Source: Rhytidiadelphus loreus (taxonomy: Eukaryota; Streptophyta; Bryopsida; Hypnales; Hylocomiaceae). From it: a DNA stretch of 64,000 nt. Below are positions 1 through 12,000 of this stretch, piece by piece (position 1 is the first letter of the stretch; each line of letters begins with the position of its first letter). The translations under genes and the position numbers were made by a program. The notes beneath the pieces were generated by a model. The model worked only from the letters and a program-made list of their open reading frames with translations, was not told the origin of the DNA and did not search any database. Location of the stretch: NCBI GenBank assembly GCA_947034895.1, contig OX344764.1:9052001-9116000 (forward strand). Direction: 5' to 3'.

Positions 1-263
1 TCTAGTTTATCCAGTACTATGGCATAATCTAGATACTTCTTGCGCACCTTCTAATTGACCAAAATTTGACCAATTCCAAACATGCCAACCATTCATGTTA
101 CAAACATACCAAAAACTTATGTATATGAACTCGAGTCAGCACGATTGATTGAAAGTTTCTCACAGTATTATCCAAGGAGTAGAATATTATGTCACCGTCG
201 TCAAGTGCTGAAAATTCAACGAAGAGGCTCCAAATATGAAAACGAAACCGACATTGACAAGTC

Positions 264-344
264 AACACAACTATGAAGAAATCAAAAGAAGACACAACCA
301 TGAAGAATTCAAAAGAAGACACAACCATGAAGAATTCAAAAGCA
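264..344. repeat. short tandem repeat, about 27-bp unit
   Basis: Nearly three copies of a 27-bp unit containing ACACAACCATGAAGAATTC follow one another; the first copy has diverged. No coding function is evident. It lies beyond the last visible exon of the receptor kinase and may be inside its next intron. Confidence 0.7.
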
Positions 345-451
345 AGAGTCTGACTGGACAGCAACAGGTTGAATAGTAATATTCTATCCTGTGTTCAAAA
401 GGCCTACCTGAGAAATTATTTTTTCTCAATGGTCGAAAATGACACTTCGAC

Positions 452-1060
452 TCCATTACTGAATAATGTTATATTATACCAATCTTGAGCTCTCAACTGG
501 TTATCTATCTACTCCATACACCATGTGCAACACCTCAATTGAAACAACATTTCAACGCTGTTTTGGTTCAGCATCATGTTGTTTCAACAGTAAGTTTTTG
601 CACTACTCGGTGTACAACACAAGCACTGAACGGATTTCATTTAGACATTAGGTTGGAATTGAGTACAATTGGATTTCTACGAAGGGGATTTCCATTGCTG
701 GAAAATGTTAGGCAACAGCTGAATAATCATCCAGTCCATAACATGTGCAACTCCCCCAAATTGGAACAAACAATGGAATGTTGTTTCAACCCAATGAAAC
801 ATCAATTCGATGTTGTTTTGGTTCGCCATGATACTGCTTCAATAGCATTTTTTTGCACTTCGGTTGCACTTCAGTATTGGAATTCTATGAAGGGATTTCC
901 ATTGCTGGATAATGTTATGTAACAGCTGATTAATCATCCAGACAAAAACACGTGCAAAACCCACATAGGGAACAACATTGAGATGCTGCTTCAATCAACG
1001 GAAACAACATTTCAATGTCATTGTGATCCACTGTTTCAACAGCAGTTTTCTGCACTTAGG
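452..1060. repeat. diverged tandem repeat, about 207-240 bp unit
   Basis: The anchor TCCATT(G/A)CTG followed by AATGTTA recurs near 452, 691 and 898. Each anchor is followed by a similar block containing CATGTGCAA-like and GAAACAACATTTCAA-like strings. The open frames here (for example 485-922 plus) fall inside the repeat and match no family I recognise. The array is followed by a short telomere-like run (TTTAGGGTTTAGGG) at about 1070-1090. It probably lies in the intron after the last visible exon of the kinase gene. Confidence 0.6.
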
Positions 1061-1158
1061 TTGCATTTAGGTTTAGGGTTTAGGGTTTCAGGTTGTTTTC
1101 TTTAGGGTTCAGGGTCCCATTGGATTTCGGTGAGGGGATTAGAGAAACGATCACGTAC

Positions 1159-4100
1159 AAAGTGCCAGCCACATTGGTGGTGAAATGAGACTGCTCCTCC
1201 GGGAACAGCTTGGCCAGTCCAAAATCGGCAATTTTGGCTTCCAAGTTCCGGTCCAGCAGGACATTGCTGGCCTTGATGTCTCGGTGAATGATTCGAGGTG
1301 TGATTTCGTTGTGCAAATATGCAAGTCCGCGGGCAGTTCCCAATGCAATGTTGAATCGGGTGGCCCAATTTATATCGACAGCTTCTTTGGGACCCCCTGC
1401 CCAGTCCACAAACACACACAACTTATCAGCTGCACATTCATAACATTATTAACTCAACACTGGGGAGAGTCCCTATTGCTTCCCCAGAAAGCAGGAGCCC
1501 CAGCGTTGCAACTTCCCAACCAACCAATGACTCTTTTTGCAACTTCCCAATCAGCCAATGACACTAGTGTTGCAACTTCCAACTCAACCAATGACCAACT
1601 AGCCAATGACTCCTTTTGCAACTTCACACAATCACCCAATGACACTAGCATTGCACCTTCCTAGTCAACCAAATGAATGATCTCTCTATGGATTAAACTA
1701 AACTCACTCCCAAGTATACATGTAGGGGTTATCCCAATCTCCAAGATGGAATGATTTAGGATGGTTAACAATGTTATGTTGCAACATCAAAAGCTTACAC
1801 AATAAATGGACCAAAATGATCACAATTGGATGTAACATTCCTATACAACATATATCTCACTAGTACACTCTTCCGTGCAATTATTGTGGACCAAAGTAAT
1901 TCCAACAAGTTCTTTTTGTAGTTTTAGCTATACATTGGAATTAAAAGTATTATTATTTGATTTGTTTATAAATTAAAATGGATTAGTATAAAGTCAAGTA
2001 TGAACTAGCCCTTGATAGTTAAAAAAAAAATTATAAACAAAAAATTATAACAAGATTATCAACATGATGTATGTTTCTATCTAGAAATAGAAAATGTTCT
2101 ACAAAATCCCATGTTCAAACAATTTGAAAAAAAGAGAATCAATGAAAAGAATCAATGCTCTAAATGAATCAATAAAATAGATATTTTAAAGGTGTTTCAC
2201 CTATTGATTATGTTTTTCTTAAAGTGATCTTACTCTCTTTAAGAATTTGTCATAGTAGTTGGAATGTAGATTTAGAGCTTTTTAAGCAAAACAATTTGTG
2301 GCATGAGAAGAATCTAGACACAAGATCTTCATTTTTGCAAATTCTCAATTTTTCCCATCCCTACATAAACTCATTCAAAATCTTGTACATGAATCATGAA
2401 GAACCAAGTGATCAACCTAATCACATTGCTAAAGAATAGACAAAATTTGCTTTTTCAAAATACTTAATGGTACATCATCCATTTGTACATAGCTCCAACA
2501 ATAAGCTCTTGAAAACATTCATAATCCACCTTATGGATGTGGGGTCTAACCTAAGATTATCTAAGATTATACCTCAAACCAACGCACAAAATTGTAGTTA
2601 TACTTTTGATGTCCTTGTACATAATGTTAGGTTCTCTAAGTTTGTTGGTTTTGGATGTACTTAACTTAACCCTAGTTTGGGCACATAGAGGTTAAGCAAA
2701 TGACAGGAACCAAAGAGGAGTGCATTTTTTTCCAACATAGGCTATAGTTTCACCCCAAAAGAGGTCAAAAGACTTCAATTTCCCAAATACTCTTGAATTC
2801 CTCTTAATTTGTTCGTTTTGGGTAAACTTACCTTAAGCTTAGTTTGAGCACATGTGAGAAGAGAAAAGAGGAGAGTCTAACCTAGCAAAGATTGACGAAG
2901 ACTTCGATTTTCCAAATACTCGTACACCAACAAGCGGTGCCTTCCTTCCACACAACATCCACGCAACCTCACCAAGTTGCGGTGTTGCACTTGACTAATG
3001 ACCACCACCTCATTCAAAAACTCTCGAGCACCTTGCTTGGACGTCTCCGACAACTTCTTCACTGCCACCAAGGTGCCATCTTTGAACTTTCCCTAATGGA
3101 TGGTCCACAAGTTAAGCTTTAGAAACATTGGTTCATGTCACTCCTTGACCTTAAGAGACTTAAGATATATACACCAATAATCATCACTAATTACAACTGA
3201 ACATGAGTGTAATTGCTATCATTAAACATAAATTGTTTTCATTGGATCTTATTGGCAATTAAAAGAGGATTCCAACACACTTTAGCATGCATTGTTTGGA
3301 AAACCATGTGAAGTTTAGGTGCACAAGTTTAGAGTTTTGGAAGGTGGAAAGCGTTGGGGAAAGTGTAGGAACTTATTGAAGATATTATTATCTTGTAAGG
3401 TATGCACACCTATAATTGAAAAGAGGATTCCAACGCACTTTGGCACTTGGGACACCATATGAACAAGCTAAGAACTTCAAAGTATTGTCTAAGTTAGGTG
3501 TACCAAAAACCAACACCAAGCTCTCATATACTCTCATGTTTTGATTACGTACTCAAAAATGAGAAATTTTTGAAGTTCAACTGAGGACTGCACAGAGACT
3601 TATTTCAACTGCAGAGAAAAAACGGTTGGGTTACTCTGAGCATTATGTATAAATCTGAACCAGCATAGACGGAAGTGCCACAAACTAATCAAACCTACGA
3701 ATAATTATACCACACTTCGGATTCTAATGCTGGTTTGACAAAGTGAACAAAAGTGAACATTCAACCAAAGTGCAAGATTCTCTTCTTTCTTTCTATTGCG
3801 ATTCTTGTACAATTCTGAATATCAGATCTTCATCAAAAAGTTGAGCCCTCATGCAGTGTTAAAAAGCCTCGCTTGAGATTCAAACCTTCCATTCTGACAC
3901 CTCAAATAAGCATCGATTACCCATGCAATTAATAGGTTATTCAACAGTGATTTGGAATACCTGGAAGACTTCTCCAAAACCACCTTCACCTAGCTTCATG
4001 TCATCGTGAAACTTCTGAGTAGCAGCTCTCAGCTCCTTGTAAGTGTACTGGTTTGTTGCGACGGATTGCCGTGCAAAATCTGTCACAAAACAACAGGCGG

Positions 4101-7100
4101 ACTCTATAAGTGGGTGTGATGAACCATAACATTCTGCACCTAAAAGCAGTCAAATTTTGAGTGGGAACCAACTTGAAAACCTAGGATGATGTGTTTTGCT
4201 GAAGAGAATACTAGAGATAATCAAAATAGGATCAGAATTTCAATGGCGTATGTCAAATGGAATGTTATGATTCCTTTGCTTCTTATCTACCTCAAATCGT
4301 TAACCCACTTGTTCTGCAATCATTTAAAAAGGGTGAGTCATTCCATTAAGTGCATTCACTAATGTAAAGCACCTAGGCATGAGAATATAAACCCAAACCT
4401 CAATTGCTTTAGATGAGTGAGCTAGGTTATGAAATGAAGTGCCTCACCCTGCATCAAAAAGTAAGAAAATTACACCACTCAACGCTCAAGTCTGGGGATC
4501 ACGAAAGAACGCCCTTTAGACAACCTCACTTTGAATTGAGAGTTGGGGTTAGTGTATTGAGTGAATAAACTCCAGAAATTGCACTACGTGTATCTCACTT
4601 GTCACAGATGAGAATTGTGAAGTCTACTGTAACCTTAATTTGAATACCGTCTCTAAAATTATTCCTCTTCGTTACTCTTTGTAATATATCTTTGCATTTT
4701 TGGAAATTTCGGACTCATCCCACCCACCTGCTTTCGTTTCTCGAATGGACAACTGAGCAGCTCTCCTCTTGAAATAGAAGAAAAAGAAAATGACGGTGAT
4801 GAGAACGAGGGGGCCTGGAAGGATGGAGGCCAGCAGCAAGACCGTGATGTCTTTCTTCGGAGGGCCTTGGAATGCACAGTTGGAGCAGCACAGGTTCTGC
4901 AGGAAGGCATCCGTGGGGGAAACATTCTTGAACGCAGTCTGAGGGCAAAGGGCTTGGTCCTGCGCTTGCACTGGCCTGGTACACTTGGTCAGGTTGACCT
5001 GGACATCACCAAAAAGGTTAGCAGCTCAAAACTACTCAAATAATTTAACGTATGTTGCTAGTAGCGTCGGCAACTTACTTGCCTAATAGTTATTATTTTC
5101 ATGCACTTTTAGAGGTTTCATCCAATCACAACATGACATGCAGCAATATCCTCAAGAAGACAAAGGTTTTGGGTAGTGCTAATTTATTTTCTCGGGATCA
5201 ATGGGAGGAGGCTTTGAATAGATAAAAGATGCATGTGAGGAAGTTCGAGTAGGACTTTACACGAAACGCAAGTCAGTGCTACTGGGATAGAGCCTCTCGT
5301 AGTGTACACTCAGACCTAGACTTTAACATGACCTTCTTTAGAACGACCTCCTAAAATATTTTAACACACTTGAAACATAATCATTGACTGAAGCACACAT
5401 TCCACTAAGCCATAGTCATCATTTTCGAAGGGACCCATCCAGTTACGAAAAGAACTCAGGGTGTGATACTCAACCTGGTTCAACTGACAGAGCAGGGGAA
5501 CGCTGGCAACGTTTGCATTGATAATTCTCCGGGTAATGGCATCCGTGAGAGTATCTGAGTTCACCACCACATCAATACCCGCTACTCCATAAAGAATTCC
5601 TTCAATCATAACTGCACAAGACAAACAAAGAATTAGTATTGCAAAGCCCCGGCGTAGAGTTTTGGAACGCAATATTGTTCTGAAATCGCCATTTCATTTC
5701 TACAGGTCAACTCGAACACCCCGTAATGAGAGAACTATATAATGAGTGGCTTAGTACCGTATTCTTTTGTGGTTTACAATCACATACCACCTTGGCTTTC
5801 ATTGGCAAAACCTACAAAACTCCCCAAGTATTCTTGTTCAAGGGGTCACTTACAGTTCAATTTCTGTCCAAATGCCCCATAAATTTAAAGAATTCATTAA
5901 TGGGTAAATATTAGAAGGCGACAAGACTGAAGGCGGTCTTGTTAGAATGTGTAAGAGGGTGTCACAAGAGACGAAGGCGAAGGAGAGAGGCTTTCATGAT
6001 TTCAGGTCTCTAACATCATGTTAGAATGAGTAAGACACCCTGTAAAACCATCGAATAAATAATGTAATAAGGCATGGCACCATACCGTTAGATCAAAATG
6101 CAAACAGAGAAAAGAAAAAAGGTGCGGACCTGGATAAGTGACCGTGGCAACAAGGCCCAACCCATCGAAGTCATCATAAGTGTCGGTCCAGAACGTGCGA
6201 TTCGCAGTGGATCTCAACCCCGCTTGATAATCAAAGTAAGGGCGGATGGCCCAAAGGGGATTCCGCTGCGCATCCAAAAGCTCCACACTCAAGACTGTGC
6301 TGTTGAGAAGGCACGACATGCTGCGAAGCTCACCAAGTGCTGGTGCTTTCATAGTTGGAGCCTCCTCGGCTGCCAAGACGAAGAAGAAAACAATGACGCC
6401 GTCCCTGCTGAGGAATGCGAGTTGCTGTTGCAGTGATGAATCGTTGCTGAATCCGGGCTGGGCGAAGTTTCCATCTGTCAGCACCAGGAGCATCTGTGCA
6501 TACAACAGCAACATAACCAGTAATTACTGTGAGTCAATAATAGTGTAATCGTTTGCAATCTATGTGTTAATAGAGAGAAATATATGTAAAGTCAATTCTA
6601 GTGTTGGTGGCAACCGAGTCATCGTCTCATTGGCAAGTCAGAAGAGAATTATGATACATAATCTAAGCCCCAAGATCAAGATCAATTATCAGCACCAGCA
6701 GCATCTGACTATAAGTTACAGCATCGTGTATTTTTATCTCTGCAATGAAATTCCGTTTCATTTGTGTCAAAAAAAGAAAAAAAAAGTTACAGCATCGTAG
6801 GTAAGCAGATAAGAACACATTGAATTGCCAAGTCTAGTGTTCGAGGCAACCGTGTCACTGACTTTTTAGCTAGTCAGAAAAGAGTTATAATCCATATTAA
6901 TCTTTCTCCTCATTGTAAGCCCCAAGATTAATTGTCCGCATCAGGAGCATCTGCCCAACAATATTGTAGGTAAGCAGATAATTAATTGTCGTGAGTCTTA
7001 GTTGTTTCCAATCTATTTGTTGTTAGATAAAAGCACATAGTGTCGAGTAAAGAGTTGGCGGCAACCGTGTCACTGTCTCATTGACTGAGAGAATTATAAT

Positions 7101-9691
7101 CCATGTTAATCTTTCTCCTCATTCAAAGCCTTAGATTAACCAAAAAGTATAGATTACGGTAGGACATTCTTGGTTGATTGGAAGAACTTGGCACTGCGTC
7201 CAATAATTCTCTCAAGCTTTTAGCTCACCAGTTAACCTAATCCGTAAGTTCAATGAGGGCTTTGTAGTTTATAGCAGAAGGCTGACATTGAAGACGAGGA
7301 AATTCATTAGGAACCATAATCTGTCCGATCTTTAATTTTCTATTTTTTAACACTTAGTTTCTCAAGAACTGCTCTCTTCACCATTGAATCACCCCAAATC
7401 GTAGCATCTTCATTGTGATTATGCTAGGTAATACAAATTTAGAGAGCATGGTTGAGGAAAAAGTACATCCCTTCACCACGTGCACGGCACAGCATATACT
7501 ATTTTCCAAAACAGGTACCCGACTTCTCCAGATGTTACATACATAGCATGTAACATAATCAAGTATGAATGAAGAATACCTGAAGTTTACTTGTCGAGTT
7601 AAAGGCTGTTCTTGCTGTAGACAACCCACTCGTGATGTTCGACAGTCCTGTGGGGGAGTTAGTCAACGGAGAGATTGCAAAGGTATTGTACAGTAGGTCT
7701 AGAGGTTGATCCTGTTGAACAACGATCTGCCATAGAAAGAACACAAATCAGAATATCAGTCGTCTATTGCTCCAAATGTTTGCTAATATATGGATAAACA
7801 GTCACAAACACATTGTGCACTGCACTTATGTGGCAAAAGCATGATAGTAGTTGGGAACAGTTATTACATTCATGTATTTTTATTTAAGAAGAGGAGTGAA
7901 CTGTTCTTTGCAATTACCGAGGTCGGTCGTTGTAAGGAAGCCCCAGTAGCGTCAAACGTAACCACGGTCACACGGTCATCAACTGTGAAAGTGCCAAAAA
8001 GCTCTTTGATGACGTTCTGTGACAATGCGAATGTGGTCTCAGAGACTTGCCCTGTATCCAGCAACACCACTAAGTCTTTGACAACAGATGTAGCAGTTAT
8101 GTACCTGCACAGAGGATAAATGTTCCCATTCAAGGTGTGAAGAAACACGGTGTAATGAGGTAGGATAGACACATTTTCACTTGGTTTATGCAGGCATAGT
8201 CTCAATGAAGGACGGGCCACACTAGCACAAACGGCATTTGAGAACTGAGAGCTTGTAAAAACAAGTGGCAGCTTTTGTTTTAACAATCGCTATGTTGAAA
8301 CCTTACTATCAAACTTTTCGTTCCATTTCAATTCTAGTCTTTCCAAAACAACTTCTTGCACAGTTGACAAAGCGATAGGCACCAAACTTCGGGGATCCGT
8401 TGGCAACCACATTACATTACCAGGGCCGTTTCCGAGGGTCATACTCGATGCAGCCCTTCAAGGGATCAGCTTCCTGTGGATTCCAGAGATTCAACTTCAG
8501 TCTCTGCATGCACTGAAATTGATATTCCTCAGGAGTCCTTACTCTCGAGGTTCGAAACAAAGTATTTTTTGGCTACCAAAAGCAGGTGTCGTACAAGCAG
8601 GTGACAAAAGGGTACTAAGTAAACCAAACCAGAAGAAAAGCCACCGGTTCGAAACAATCTTTCCAGAGATGACTTGAAACTTGAAACATGAGTTGTGTAC
8701 CCGTCCAGGATAAATCCGCCAGGCACCCTCCGCCGAACCAAAGTAATTCCAGAACGTGAGTTCGGAGAAGATGGTCTCACTGCTGGCAGGAAACTGCAGA
8801 TTCGTTTGCGAGCAGATAGATCTCGTCAACTCCGGACTCAAATCGGAGTAATTCCGGAACTGGGACGGAACGCTGTAACCAGCAACAAAATTAGGGCAAC
8901 GCAACGAAATTTAGGGCTTCGTCAATCCAACCCTAACTGCGTCTCAAAACTAACCATTCCATACCATTCATAAACAAGCTAAAAACTACAAAATCATCTC
9001 ACAAAAGGACTGCGGCTCGAAACTCTCCGTACCATTCCACTCATAAACAAACTAAAAAACACAAAATCATCTCTCAAAAAAAACTGCGGTTCAAAACTCT
9101 CCATTCCATGCCACTCATAAACAAACTAAAAACTAAAAAATCACTCCAAAAGGACCAGAAACTGGAGAAAACATCAAAATTTCGAAAACGCAATAAAAAT
9201 GCATTCCCATACCGCACGAAGCCGTTTCCCGTGAAATCGACCTTGAGGTGCATACACGCTTCGCTGCCATTCCCAGGACTCCGACAATCAGTCACATTCC
9301 TCGGCGCTGCCACACAAGTGAAATGGTCTTTCTGCGTCGGCGAACACGAATGACGGGAGCATTTGTCGACACAATTCGACAAACCTGCAGGAGGAGTCTC
9401 CCATTCCTAACCTCAGAAAAAAAAAAAAAAATTTAAATAACATGCAGTACCGAAACTTCCCAATGGTGGACACAGACAACTCACTGTTACCCACTCACCG
9501 CAGTCGTTCGCCTCCGCTGCCAGTTGCAAGAAGCGCGCATGGTGCGCCAGCAGCTGCACTTTCCTCTCCTTGTCGTTCAAAAAATCCTCATCCTGCTGCG
9601 TTTGCCCTACAACAATTTCGCACCACAGCAACAGCAACAAACACAGCAACAGAGGACGATGATGACGACGACGACCTAACTTCGAGTCCAT
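1159..9691 (-). CDS. receptor-like kinase with VWA_N-VWA-Cache ectodomain (3' end missing)
   Basis: Twelve exons join in phase: 9691-9499, 9384-9213, 8872-8701, 8512-8421, 8104-7918, 7726-7580, 6493-6130, 5611-5475, 4998-4728, 4079-3961, 3092-2882 and 1396-1159, giving about 767 residues. A signal peptide (basic start, Leu-rich core, residues 1-30) is followed by a Cys-rich part and a VWA_N-like part ending in WRIYPG (about 65-180). DPRKRPWY leads into a VWA domain with VVLLDTG (about 225) and LVLTDGN. A Cache-like stretch spans about 390-490. A transmembrane helix lies at about 539-564, followed by KRR. The kinase shows [26 protein letters not shown] and ADFGLAKLF, so it is an RD kinase resembling LRR-VIII/DUF26 kinases. 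The sequence stops just before the expected GYLAPEY; the remainder must lie beyond base 1. ATG 9691 was chosen because it directly precedes the signal peptide; an in-frame ATG at 9724 is possible. Domain names come from motif recognition, not a profile search. Ligand and function are unknown. Confidence 0.85.
6590..7140. repeat. tandem duplications of the exon-7 border inside an intron
   Basis: In the intron between exons 6 and 7 of the receptor kinase, the string GGCAACCG(A/T)GTCA recurs near 6608, 6845 and 7060. CAGCA/GGAGCATCTG, which matches the true 5' border of exon 7 (about 6480-6497), recurs near 6690 and 6940. The intron has therefore grown by repeated copying of its own exon-7 acceptor region, and the copies have since decayed. 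Confidence 0.6.
6728..6783 (+). mobile_element. minimal LINE/SINE 3'-tail insertion with 15-bp target-site duplication
   Basis: A segment of about 56 bp ends in a hairpin (AATGAAA, loop, TTTCATT), then TTGTGTC and an A-rich tail. It is flanked by AAGTTACAGCATCGT at 6713-6727 and again at 6784-6798. The perfect duplication plus A tail is the mark of target-primed reverse transcription. The insert is essentially only the 3' end of a LINE, and it interrupts one of the duplicated blocks in intron 6 of the receptor kinase. Confidence 0.8.
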
Positions 9692-9724
9692 GAAGAAAGG
9701 CTTAGAGATTTCAAAGCCCTGCAT

Positions 9725-10299
9725 TTAATCTCTTAGAACAAACTCTCCTCTGTTGCAGCAACAAAAAACAAGCCACTCCATTCTCTCCTCTTCCCTCTCC
9801 ACGTACCACTCTTCCATTCTCAAAGGCTTGTTCCGTATCACCGATCCCTGTCAACAATTAATCGAGCAACTTTTGCTAGTACAGCAATGTGTAATGGCGA
9901 TCGAGCAAGGGAACTGCTGATTGTAAGGACGGAAAACGCCTTGTCACGAGCTACCTATCTCACTTTTGATGCATGGACTGTATTTCTGCTGCAAAAAGCT
10001 CCGCTTTGGGCTACAACTTCTGTTTGCAAATATGATCTGTTTGAAGAAAGCTTGATGGGTTTGTCAGTTTTAGTGCGAGGGAGAGGTGAAAATGGTTAAT
10101 TCTTGTCATAATCAAAGCTGTGCTGCCTGCTCCACGCATTCCAGGACTCCAGGAGAAGTTGTGGAACTCGTTCACGTCCAGCTGCACTTTCCGACAGGGT
10201 CACTGTTGGTGTGAAATTAGTGTCGCTACAAGAAGAAGAAAAAACTTTTTCTTTTCTTTTCGTGGAAGTTGGCTTGTCAATGTTTCAGTTTGAGATATT
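9725..10299 (-). promoter_or_regulatory. probable 5' UTR and promoter of the receptor kinase
   Basis: No gene is visible. On the gene's strand the stretch next to the start codon (about 9740-9825) is GA-rich, as plant 5' leaders often are. I found no convincing TATA box, and the transcription start cannot be placed. Confidence 0.35.
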
Positions 10300-10300
10300 T

Positions 10301-10456
10301 TGAGTCTCAAAAGAGCTTCAAGAGGTCTCGAAAGAGCTACAGAGGTCTCAAAAGAGCTCCAGGAGGTCTTGAAAGAGTTCTAGGAGGTCTTGAAAGAATT
10401 TTAGGAGGTCTCGAAAGAGTTCTAGGAGGTCTTGAAAGAGCCTAAGAGGTCTCCTA
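10301..10456. repeat. 21-bp minisatellite
   Basis: GAGGTCT(C/T)(G/A)AAAGAG recurs at 10322, 10342, 10363, 10384, 10405, 10426 and (partly) 10446, a period of 20-21 bp. The array lies about 0.6-0.75 kb upstream of the kinase start codon. Confidence 0.85.
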
Positions 10457-12000
10457 CAAGTTCAAGAAGCTTTTTCTTTTTGTATGTTTGGTTGTACGGT
10501 GGGATCGTGGGATAGTTATGGGAATGGGGGAAAATCAGTGTCACACTCAAAATAGGATGAATCCATGTACCTTGGCTAGCACATTGTCCTTTGAACACCG
10601 TCAATGAAAGTTACCTACCAACATAAGGTCAACGAAAAGATATGGGCACCTATAAACATCACTAATCAGTAAAACTTATTATAGTTACTATTATTAGATA
10701 TAAGCTATTTTATTGAATCTTTATGGAAACTAAAAGAAGAATCCAAAGTACTATAGCATCCACTATCTAGATATTGTATGAATAAGTTATGTGCTCAAAA
10801 TTCTATCTCTAGGTGTATCTAAAATCATCACTAGATGCTTATGGACTCTCATCTTTTGATTGTGTACATCTTGTATAATCAATATTTAAAAGAAAAAAAT
10901 GATACTTTTTCAAATATAGAGGTCGCATTTTGGATTGTGTTATTTATGGGTGTACATACCTTATAGCTACTAATATTTCCTATTATTGCATGTGATATTA
11001 ATCCCTAATATAAGTTGGAATGTGACATATGGAGATCATACAAATAGGACGCAATGAAGAAACCTTGATACAATAGACTACATTCATGTTCCTACCTTCA
11101 TAAGGGTTTAACCTTGCAAACATGTTGAGGCCTATAAGTGATCAATGGATAACTTTCAAGATTACTTTGGAAATGAAGAATGCACCTCTTGGTCCAAAAG
11201 TTAGATCATTTGCAATGAAAGAATTAGCTTGTTGATAGGTCTTCTACTTTCAAGATTAATTTACCAAAGTCATTCTATTTTTAATATAACTACATTAATA
11301 TAGGCTGAAATATTACTATTCTAATTTTTAGAAAATGAAAATTTATAGTCAGATCCAAATGACACTAATTTCCCTCCTCACCAATAGGACAAATCAATCA
11401 GTAGTTAATAATTAAACATCACTCATCTTCTCACTCTTGTTGAGTGTAAATGTTTTGGACAATTTATTGCCCAAAACCAACTTGGGCCAAAGGGAAGGGC
11501 CAAGCACAAGCCTACAAGAAATTTTGTAGTTTACTGAAGCACCAATTCCATCCGTAAGTTTGGACCTACAATTCACCAAATCTTTCTAATTACAGTGAAT
11601 TACATAACTAATGAATCATTTTAAAACAAGGATCATTGACAGAGTTAGAAAAATAGTGAAAATAGGCTTTCTCATACATCATACAATTGGCAATAGCATA
11701 CGTGAAGGTTTTTGTTTGGTACTCCAGGGTGCCGAAATTGAATTTCCACATCCAATGATTCACGTCACCTCCTAGGCTCCCACCATTCACAAGATGATAT
11801 TCACCTGACACTTTCATTCTTTTTCTCTCTTTTTCTTTTGAACAGAAATGACTGAATTTATGAATGAAAACCAAATCTGACCTTCCACGTAACTTACTAG
11901 GGCATGGAAAAATCCAAAAAAATTTACTCTGCTCAGTAAATTGCAATCATGCCCTAGCTAGCTATAGCTTCTGTCAGTCTAGTCGTCATTACCAATCGAT
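10457..12000. other. AT-rich intergenic sequence, no gene seen
   Basis: No open frame resembles a known family. The 112-codon minus frame at 11608-11946 has no recognised motif and no flanking splice context that I trust. Confidence 0.4.

Noticed and set aside
98..364. Minus-strand frame near the left edge as the missing kinase C-terminus
   Set aside because: It contains none of the motifs expected after the DFG region (APE, DxWxxG) and lies in a short tandem repeat.
1185..1664. 159-codon plus-strand frame
   Set aside because: Antisense shadow of the kinase exon at 1159-1396.
10301..10456. CRISPR-like array
   Set aside because: The 21-bp units are directly adjacent without unique spacers, and the sequence is nuclear plant DNA.
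11608..11946. 112-codon minus-strand frame as a possible gene
   Set aside because: No recognisable motif, no convincing splice sites and low-complexity parts; left unannotated.
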